From Monocercomonoides exilis (Eukaryota; Preaxostyla; Oxymonadida; Polymastigidae), in the NCBI GenBank assembly GCA_001643675.2, contig LSRY02000066.1, positions 62,001 through 126,000 of the forward strand: a stretch of 64,000 nucleotides of DNA, in the 5' to 3' direction. How positions within the stretch are numbered: the first letter of the stretch is position 1; every line of letters starts with the position of its first letter. The position numbers were made by a program, and so were the translations under genes. Below, one piece after another: positions 55,863-64,000 of this stretch. The notes under the pieces are model-generated. The model saw only the letters and a list, made by a program, of their open reading frames with translations, was not told the DNA's origin and searched no databases.

Positions 55863-57095
55863 TCATGTGAAATCATTAGTGATCATCCACTTTGGTGGCT
55901 CATTCATGCAATTCTTTTTCCAAAACGTTGCCATTGTCCATCCAAAATTGTCGCTTATAGTAATGTCATGTCTCATCCACTCAGGTGGCTCCGTCTTTGT
56001 ATGATAAATCCAAAGCATTGCCATTGTTTCTCCATTCTTATTAGCAATCGTAATATGGTGTCGCATCCATTCTGGTGGCTCTGTTTTAACCATTTCGATC
56101 CATATCTTCGCCATTGTCCAACCGTCTTTACTGCAAAGAGTAATGTCATGTCGCATCCATTCTGGGGGCTCTGTCTTAACTTTTGTGATCCATATCATCG
56201 CCATTGTCCAACCGTCTTTACTGCAAAGAGTAATGTCATGTCGCATCCATTCTGGTGGCTCTGTTTTAACCATTTCGATCCATATCATCGCCATTGTCCA
56301 ACCGTCTATATTGCAAAGAGTAATGTCATGTCGCATCCACATTGGTGGTTCTGTTTTCATGTATGAAATCCATATCATCGCCATTGTCCAACCGTATTTA
56401 TTGCAAAGAGTAATGTCATGTTGCATCCACATTGGTGGTTCTGTTTTCATGCATGAAATCCATATCATCGCCATTGTCCAACCGCCTTTATTGCAAAGAG
56501 TAATGTCATAGCGCATCCATTCGGGAGGTTCTGTTTTAACCATTTCGATCCATATCATCGCCATTGTCCAACCGTCTTTTTTGCCAAGTGCATTTTCATG
56601 ACGAATCCATTCTGGGGGTTCTGTTTTAACTTCCTTTATCCAGTGCATTGCCATCGTTCGCCCGCTGTTATCACACAGAGAAGTGTTGTGTCTCATCCAC
56701 TCAGGTGGCTCCGTCTTTGTATGATAAATCCAAAGCATTGCCATTGTTTCTCCTTTCTTATTAGCAATCGTAATATGGTGTCGCATCCATTGTGGAGGAT
56801 CCGATTCAATAAATATTATCCAGTACATAGCCATTGTCCAACCGTCTTTACTGCAAAGAGCAATGTCATGTCGCATCCATTCTGGGGGCTCTGCTTTCAC
56901 GTGTATTATCCATATCATTGCCATAGTATAGCCATTGTTATTACATAGAGAAGCGTCATGTCTCATCCACTTTGGTGGTTCTGTTTTTTTCTCCACGATC
57001 CAGCTCATTGCTTTCGTCCTTCCCCATTTATCCCTCATTGTTAATTCTGTTTTCCTTTTTGATGAATTCACTTTTTTCTCACTATAATGGATCAT
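55863..57095 (-). CDS. Protein of ~13 ankyrin-like 30-residue repeats
   Basis: A single 410-residue frame from ATG at 57095 to TGA at 55863. After ~20 basic residues it consists of about 13 tandem repeats of 30 residues (90 bp) with the pattern NKDGWTMAMIWI followed by KTEPPEWMRHDITLC. Repeats 6-11 are most alike at the DNA level, showing recent duplication or conversion, while the first and last are diverged. The G-x-T-x-A-M core and helix-loop periodicity recall degenerate ankyrin repeats in some metamonad and bacterial proteins; I infer a solenoid protein-binding scaffold. No signal peptide or membrane segment is visible. A spliced 5' exon is possible (acceptor-like ATTATAG just upstream), but the in-frame ATG suffices. 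Confidence 0.75.
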   Translation of the reverse strand: MIHYSEKKVNSSKRKTELTMRDKWGRTKAMSWIVEKKTEPPKWMRHDASLCNNNGYTMAMIWIIHVKAEPPEWMRHDIALCSKDGWTMAMYWIIFIESDPPQWMRHHITIANKKGETMAMLWIYHTKTEPPEWMRHNTSLCDNSGRTMAMHWIKEVKTEPPEWIRHENALGKKDGWTMAMIWIEMVKTEPPEWMRYDITLCNKGGWTMAMIWISCMKTEPPMWMQHDITLCNKYGWTMAMIWISYMKTEPPMWMRHDITLCNIDGWTMAMIWIEMVKTEPPEWMRHDITLCSKDGWTMAMIWITKVKTEPPEWMRHDITLCSKDGWTMAKIWIEMVKTEPPEWMRHHITIANKNGETMAMLWIYHTKTEPPEWMRHDITISDNFGWTMATFWKKNCMNEPPKWMITNDFT

Positions 57096-57469
57096 GACTT
57101 TTGTGTTGTTTCCTATAATGATTTAATAATAATTTTATAAAAAAGTTTGCTTCGATTTTTTTAAAAATATCTCTGATCATCCCATCATTATAAACAAACT
57201 CTCCCAAAACAAAAAGATTATTATCGAATCATTATTATTTTTTGACAATTCATACTGATTACCAAAAGAAGAATTCATAAAAAATCAAATTGCACTTCGT
57301 TCTTTCCATCATGGTTTGAAGTCGTTTTTTAATTGAATAAAAAGTTGTTTTTTTATTTTATTGAACTAAACTTTGAAAGACAAATGGGATGATATCTTTT
57401 TGCTTCAAACATTTTGTTCCATTCAATTTTTTCTTCTATATATAAATATGTATTCTATATAATTATGCA

Positions 57470-57560
57470 TGAGAATGAAAGATATATTATGATAAAATAT
57501 CAGAAATAGTTTGGAACAAATCATTGCTTTTTTTCATAAATGAAAGAATTTTACTCCATA
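57470..57560 (+). repeat. Relic of the long-repeat (A/B/C) family
   Basis: AGTTTGGAACAAATCATTGC then TTTTTTCATAAATGAAAGAA matches the outer part of repeats A and C (GGTTTGGAACAAATCGTTGT). It lies in the divergent spacer between the repeat-protein gene and the PHD gene. Confidence 0.5.
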
Positions 57561-57747
57561 TGTCAAAATACTTAAAAAATTTTGAAGAAATAGATTATTG
57601 CAAAACAAATTGTGGTTATTTTTCAAATATTTATTTCCAATTTTTCAATTAATGGACGATTCGGCAGACCGTTTGATACTTATCTTATAAGAGATTTTTA
57701 TTTTTTATTTTTTTTTATGAAAAACTATTTTGTACAACCCAGCTCAG

Positions 57748-60700
57748 ATGGAAGATGATGATAGTGATGTTATAATAATAAATTCTCCAACAGAAAAGTC
57801 GTTTATCACAAAAATCATTCGAAGTCAAAATCACAAAACAGTTTTCTATTGTTTTTAAAATGGAGATTCAAAACTTTACTCAATTTCTTTTTCTTTTTTT
57901 CAAAAGAAATTAACTGACAAAGAAGATCCTTCAAATTTAACACAAGGAACATATAAAGGAAAGAGAATACTTGTAAAAGAAGACGACAGAGGAACGCCAA
58001 CATTTCATCAAAATCCAAAAACTAAACCTAAACAAAAAAAGAATCTGAAGAAAAAAGGAAAACAGCAGAAAACTTTAAAGTTAAATGCGAGAAAGCAGAC
58101 ACAAACTTCTCGTAACACAAACTCAACTTCAAAGTCGTCTAATCAAATATCAAAAAATAAAACAGTTGCTCAAAATCAAGATGTTAAGAAAAGTGAAGGA
58201 AAAGAAGAATTATTGAACAAAGATAAAAATATTACAAAAAATTCGCAACCAAAATGGCCAATTGAAGATACAAAAATTCCATTTGCTCTTCATCAATTTA
58301 TAAACCAGGTTAATGAGCTTCAAAATGGATTTCAAACAAAATTGCCATTTACACAATTTTCCTTCAACATACCAAATTTTAATTCGTTTATATCTGTACC
58401 TCAAGTAATAATGGACGATTTTATTGAGACATATGATGGATTGCTTAAAGTGTGCAAAGCATTTAACATTCCTTCATCAACTTTTACAATCACTGAACTG
58501 GAGAGGGTGCTTTTATGGGAGAAAACCAATCTAAAACATAAAAGCACAAACGAGTCAAGCAAAGTCGATGATGAATGTAAGTTGCCTTCTTCTCCCTTTG
58601 ACGCTCCTTCCTTTTTGCGTAAAGAGCCATTGCTTCAGCCTTATGGAGAGTGTCCCTTGTGGCTCAGTCGTATTCTGTCTATCATCTGCCGTGTGTGGAT
58701 AATTGAGAGAGGAGAAATAGGCGAGGAAACATTAAAGAGAAAAACGGGCAGCAAAACACGGAACGGACTGACAACAGGAATTCAATACTCTTCTCTGACA
58801 TCATCTTTCTTCACCTCATTTTCGTCTTCTGTGTCAAATGCATTGTTGTCTTCTTCCTCTTCTTCTTCTTTTTCTTCATCGTCATCATCCTCTTCTGCAT
58901 CCACTTCAACACTCTTCCCACTCACTTCATTCCTTTCTCCGCTTTCTTACAATTTTTGGGTTATTCCTTTGTGCTTGTCAATAGCTGACTACATTCAAGA
59001 TCTGAACAAGAACGAAAGCAAGAAAAGGAGAGAAGAAGAAAAAGAAGAAGTCGACAGAATTTGCTATTTGTGGAGGAGAAGAGAAGAAGAAAGATATGAA
59101 AGAGAAAAGGAAGAAAAGAAGCGAGAAGCAAGAAAAGCTGAATTAGAGAAAGAAAAGATGCAACAAGAAGCAAACAACGAACAAGAAAAATTGAAAGGCA
59201 AAGATAATGAGAATAAAGGAACGAATGATAAAGAAAGAAAAACGAAAGACAAAAAGAAAGAAAAAGAGGAAGAGGAAGAAGCGAAGAGGAAGAAAGAGGA
59301 AGAGGAAGCGAAAGCAGAAGCAGAAGAAAGAGAAGAAGAAGAACGAGAAAAGCGAATGGATGTGTTGGAGCAGTGTTTGAGAGAGAAAGTGCGAAGAGAA
59401 TTGCGACTGAACAGAATAAAACAGGAAGGAGAGACGACAGAAATGAGGGCAAAGCGCATTTGCCTGCTTCTTTTGGGAGACGAAATAAACGAAGTGAAAA
59501 AGAGGATACTTGAATTGGATGACGAAGCAAGCGACGATGAAGACGAGGATGAGGATGATGAGGATGAGGATGAAGAGGATGAAGAAAGCGAAGATGAGAG
59601 TGAAGACGATTCAGATGAACAAAGCAGCGAAGAGTCAGATGAAGATGAGAGTGAAGAATCATATCGAGGAAGAAATCGAAAGAGACAAACGAAACAGAAA
59701 AAGAAGACGAATTCAAAGAAAAACACAAAAAATGAGAAACGAAAATCCAAAAAGAAAACGCAAAAGTCGAAGCAATCTGACCATAAGTTGATGAGAATAA
59801 GAGGAGGAAGAGGAGGACCTCGTAAAAGAAACACGGGACGATCAAACGATAAAAAAGAAAGCAACCAACAGAATGACAATGAAGAAGAACAAAAAGAAGG
59901 CGTTGAGGCAAAAGTTGTGGAGACATATAAAAAGGAAGGAGAAACAAGTGAAGAAAAACAAAAAGAGGAAGAGAAAGAAGAAAATGTGAAAAAACCGTTC
60001 CGCAAAATGGGAAGCAGACTTCTCAAAGAACTAGAATCTTTGATTCCTGCCACAACAGAAACAACAGAAAAAGGAGAAGGAGAAGGAGAAGAAGAGACAA
60101 AAGACCCTGCCACTCAAAAACGAAGCAATGAGAGAAATACAACATCCAAGACACGCTCAACAAAGAACGACGAAAAGAAAGCCAAAACATCGAAAGCTGA
60201 GCAAAAAGAAGATAATATGCTGACAGTCACAAGAAGAGAAACAAGATTATCATCAGCAGCCAATTCAGCTCCGGAAACGAATTCTCAAAGCCAATCAGAA
60301 CAACCCAATTTGAGACGGAGTTTGAGAAACCAGCAAAAACAGGACGAAACAGAAAAGAAGGAGAAAAAGAGTGTCGAAAGAAGAACATCCAGAAGTGGCA
60401 CAAGAAGCGAAGAGAAGAAGAAAGCAGACAGAAAAAGCGATAAAGAAAAGGAAGAAGAAAATACTGAATCAAAAGAAAAAGAAAGTGCAGAGGCAGATTC
60501 AATGAGTGGAGAAGCAAAGAAAGAAGAGAACATTTCAGTTGTTCCCAACAAAATGTTGAGAAGGTCAGAATTGAGGATGTTGGAGGAGTCGCTCTTTCAG
60601 ATGGAAAGACGATGGACGGACGAGGCGAAGAAGACGAGAAGCGCGATGAGAGAGAGCTATTCAACCAGAAGCAGCACAAACACGAGAAGCGGATTGCGCA

Positions 60701-60870
60701 ACAGAAAAGACAGCAGAAGCACAAGAAATACAAGAAGCTCTTCTTCGAGAAGTGCGAAACAGAAAAGAAATTCAAGTATTTCGAGAAAGAAAAGAAATGA
60801 AGAAGAGGATGAAGAGGATGAAGATGAAGATGAAGAGGAGGAGGAGGAAGAAGAAGAGGAAGAAGAGGAG

Positions 60871-60929
<59 letters not shown>

Positions 60930-63900
60930 TCTAAATGATGACAAGTGTTTCATATGCAAAAAAGAAGGAGAGCTTCTCTGTTGTGATGGTAAATGTCTTC
61001 GTTCTTTCCACACTTCGTGTTTGGGAATGACGAAAATTCCGAAAGGAGAAAAATGGCTGTGCCCAGAATGCAAAGCATATGAGACATTGTTGAAGATACG
61101 CCAAACGAGAATGAACAACAAAATGGAAGAGGAAGAACAAGTTGATCAGAAAATTGATAACAAAAATGAGAATGAAATGAAAAAGGAAACAGAAAGCGAA
61201 GAAAATGGAGCAAAAAGCATTCAAATGACTGAAGATGGAGAATTGGCACTTCAAAATAAAGATATATTGTCATCAGCATTAGAAGCAACATCAATGGAGA
61301 TTCCACCAGAACCATTATCAGCCTCTTTATCTCCTTCTCCAAACACATCAGCCTCTTCTTCTCTTTCTCCTTCTGATTCATCCTCATCAAATTCATCATC
61401 ATCAACATCTACAGAAGAAGATGCAACGTCTTCTCTTTCCTCTCCTGTCAATCCAACAGTCACACCAACACCAACACCTTCATCATCATCATCATCATCG
61501 AATCAGACAGACATTAAAATACATTCAGCTGCTGTTTCTGCTCTGTCCACACCACAGTTTGTGGAAGGCACATGGACTGTCACAGAATGGATGGAAGCAG
61601 ACAGAGAATCCTCTTTCTCTCAGCTTTTGCAGTCTTTCCAAAGAGAAGAGGAAGAAAAACGTGCAAAAAGGAAAGGAAAGTCGCACAAATACTTTGATTC
61701 AATGGAAGTTGAACAAGACAACTTCCAAATGGCTCCTTCTTTGTACAAAGTTGAGCCTCGCCAGCTGTTTAAAGTTGGTTCTCCCAATTCAGTTTCCTAC
61801 TCATCATTTGACATTCTTTATTCGTCTTCATCTGCTTCTTCTTCTTCTGCTTCAATTCAGCAATCGTCTTCTTCTGCGTTTCACAATCCATTTCATCACA
61901 TGATTTCTCAGTCATCTCAAAGCCTTTCTCCTGCTTCATCCTCCTCCTCCTCTTCTTCTTCATCTATCTCTTCTGCCCTGAATTCTCCCTCATCAATGTC
62001 TATTGCCTCTCCTTCTCCTTCTCCTTTCCCTCTTCTTTCACCCACCCCTTTCCCATTCCAATCAGCTGCCTTGTCTTCAAACACTCCAATTCAGAACAAA
62101 ACATTCTCACCAACTGTCTTCTCACCTCCTCCTTCTCCTTCTTCTGTCTCTTTTTCGTTCTCTGGCATTCACATGTCATCTGACTCAGAAATCAAACAGA
62201 ACTTGTCTGATGCTTCTTCTCATTCAACTACAAAACAGGGTGATTTAATGGCATTTGATACACTTTCTGCAAATCAGTCTGCTTTTCAACAGCTTTCTTC
62301 GTTTTTGAATTCTTCCACAACACAAACATCGACAGATGCAACTTCTTCTTCTTCTTCGTCTTCATCTTCTGTATCAAATGCTGATTTATCAACTTCTCCT
62401 CAATCAGCAACCACTACAACCAACCAAACAACTGATTCATCATCATCATCATCATCATCATCATCTTCTTCTTCTTCATTCAAACCTCATTCTGGTTTTA
62501 TGTGTCTGTCGTCGTCTGATCGGCTGTTTTTGCTTCGCCTTGCGTTGCAAATGGCACTCTCAACAGAGACATTCAGAGAAGAACAAGCAAAAACAACAGA
62601 GAAAGCAGCAGTGAAGGAAAAAGAAAGGAAAGAAAGAGAGAAAGACATCAGAAATGCATACAATGAAATAGAAAAGGAGAGAAAAGAACTGGTAAGGAAT
62701 ATATTTGAGATAGAGAAAGCATTGATCAACGAGAAATACACGAAAAATGCGGATGATATCAAAGCACACTTTGAAAAAGAAGGATTGACAGCACCGAAAA
62801 AGCTGCTGAGCATCGCATTTACACCACAGAAACAGGAAGAGAAAGGAGGCAAGAAAAAAGATGAGGGCAAAAAATCGAATAAAAAAGGAGGAAAAGAAAA
62901 GAAGACTCAATCAAAGAATTCGAATAAAGCAGGCAAAAAACAAGAGAAAGGTGCAGAGAAAGAGAAGAAATCGGAAGAACAAAAAAGTGACGAGAAAAAT
63001 TCAGATGCAACTGAAGCAATAAATCAGAAAACACCACAAAAATCACAAAGTGCACAAAAGGAAGCAAAAGAAAAAGAACAAAAAGCACAAAATGAAAGTC
63101 AGATTTCCTCTTTGATTGAAGCAGCAGTCAAGAAAGGAGGACAAACAAAGACAAACAAGATTCCTTTACAGGAGCATCCATTGTATTTATTGCTTGTTGA
63201 GAACTTGAAAGGGATGAAGAAAAAATTGGCGAAGAAGAACGAATTGAAGCAAGCAATTGAGATGATGAATGACAAATATGGATTTGATCAAGAATTATCA
63301 GAAGCGTTGAGAACAAAAATCTTTGGAGAAAAGAAGGATTCAAAAGAAAAGAGTGAAAAAAGCGACAAGAATGAAAAGAATGAAAAGAATGAGAAGAACG
63401 AAAAGAATACCAAAAATGAAAAGAACGAGAAAAACAGCAAGAAAAGCGAAGAAGAAAAAGAAAAATCTGACAAGTCAGAATCTTCAATGCCTACTGTGTG
63501 TTTGCCAGCAAAAGCGCTATCTTCTTTCTATTCACTCTTTTTGTCTTTTCCTTCTTTGTTGGTTGGGCCAAATGTTGTTCCATTGTCAATAACATTGCTT
63601 GGCTATGACAGAATGTTCAGAGAATATTTCGTCTTTTCGGGTGAAAAGGGAAGAATATGGATCAGAGACAAGATGAACAGAATAAGAGAATTCTCAATCG
63701 AAAAGGAAAAAGACGAAAGTGCGAAAAAGAGCGAGCAAAATAAGATACATATCCAAAACTATCCCAGTCTTTCTTATTCAAATTCTCCATCTTTCCCAGC
63801 ACTTTCTCCAATTTTGTCTTCTTCTCATTGCTCAGACACAACAATTCCATCATCATCATCTTTATCTTCATCTCATTTAATCACATCTTTGTATCCAACA

Positions 63901-64000
63901 GACTCTGTTCCCATCCATTCATCTTCTCTTCTTCCGTTTTCCTCTTTTTATGACAAGAATATTCCACAACATTATTCTTCACCTTTTTCACAACCTTCTT
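57748..64000 (+). CDS. PHD/WHIM-type chromatin protein (BAZ/ACF1-like), truncated by window edge
   Basis: Exon 1 57748-57840 (starting MEDDDSDVIIINSPTEKS) joins in phase via an intron GTTTTC..AAAG to a second exon open from 57907 to the window end, more than 2,060 residues in one frame (checked at the PHD finger and at 63601). In order: basic N-terminus; an ordered helical patch ~150-260 (PYGECPLWLSRILSIICRVW) that could be a divergent DDT-type domain; poly-Ser; Glu/Lys coiled coil; long acidic run; a clear C4HC3 PHD finger at ~1,043-1,090 (CFICKKEGELLCCDG, HTSC, WLCPEC); Ser-rich stretch; SSDRLFLLRLALQMALS at ~1,562 and LLGYDRMFREYFVFSG at ~1,930, resembling WHIM motifs of ISWI-partner proteins. 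Probable role: reading histone H3 tails within a chromatin-remodelling complex. The BAZ assignment is inferred; PHD is firm. Confidence 0.75.
60800..60935 (+). repeat. GAG/GAA triplet run encoding poly-Glu
   Basis: About 40 consecutive Glu/Asp codons just before the PHD finger. The complementary strand shows a spurious poly-Ser frame. Confidence 0.95.

Noticed and set aside
55863-57095. CRISPR-like array
   Set aside because: The 90-bp units are continuous coding repeats without spacers and translate to an ankyrin-like pattern.
1-64000. tRNA genes
   Set aside because: I looked for GGTTCGAATCC-like T arms with matching acceptor stems and found none that complete a cloverleaf.

Overview
The window looks like nuclear DNA of a flagellated, intron-bearing protist. 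It is very AT-rich (about 30% G+C by eye). Coding regions carry long runs of Ser (TCT/TCA/TCC), Glu and Lys codons. Genes are split by short introns that mostly begin GTTTG and end AG. TAA, TAG and TGA all look like stops. Genes typical of cilia are present: a TMEM107-like transition-zone protein, an RIIa/EF-hand radial-spoke-like protein and a Tctex-type dynein light chain. A degenerate ankyrin-like repeat protein of a style I associate with oxymonads and trichomonads, together with Merlin- and PIF/Harbinger-like remnants, makes a metamonad (for example a Preaxostyla/oxymonad) my best guess, but this is inference.

Layout. 1-18.4 kb is an accessory region: three copies of a ~600-bp long repeat (A 1.5-2.1 kb, B 5.1-5.7 kb, C 14.1-14.7 kb; A inverted to B and C) bracket two related genes with ubiquitin-specific protease (USP) domains. 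The second gene (9239-13135) fuses the USP domain to a DDE-type transposase-like domain and is followed by a GC-rich sequence that folds into a branched RNA. Decayed gene remnants lie outside and between the repeats. 19-29 kb is a transposon graveyard: Merlin-like and Harbinger-like pseudogenes, several MITE families and long AT-rich stretches.

29.4-48 kb is a gene block: a large coiled-coil protein, a PAP2-family membrane phosphatase, an RRM protein with enormous low-complexity tails, a four-exon Tctex-type dynein light chain on the minus strand, and eIF4G. 48-50.8 kb is again AT-rich with MITEs. 50.8-64 kb holds an unidentified small gene, TMEM107 (minus) head-to-head with an RIIa/EF-hand gene (plus), a MITE with ~415-bp arms, an ankyrin-like 30-residue-repeat gene (minus) and the start of a giant PHD/WHIM-type chromatin protein that runs off the right edge.

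The most unusual content is the deubiquitinase-transposase fusion and its repeats: an element whose transposition protein carries its own apparently intact ubiquitin protease, next to a related gene that keeps only the protease. All identifications come from reading motifs; no database search was run.
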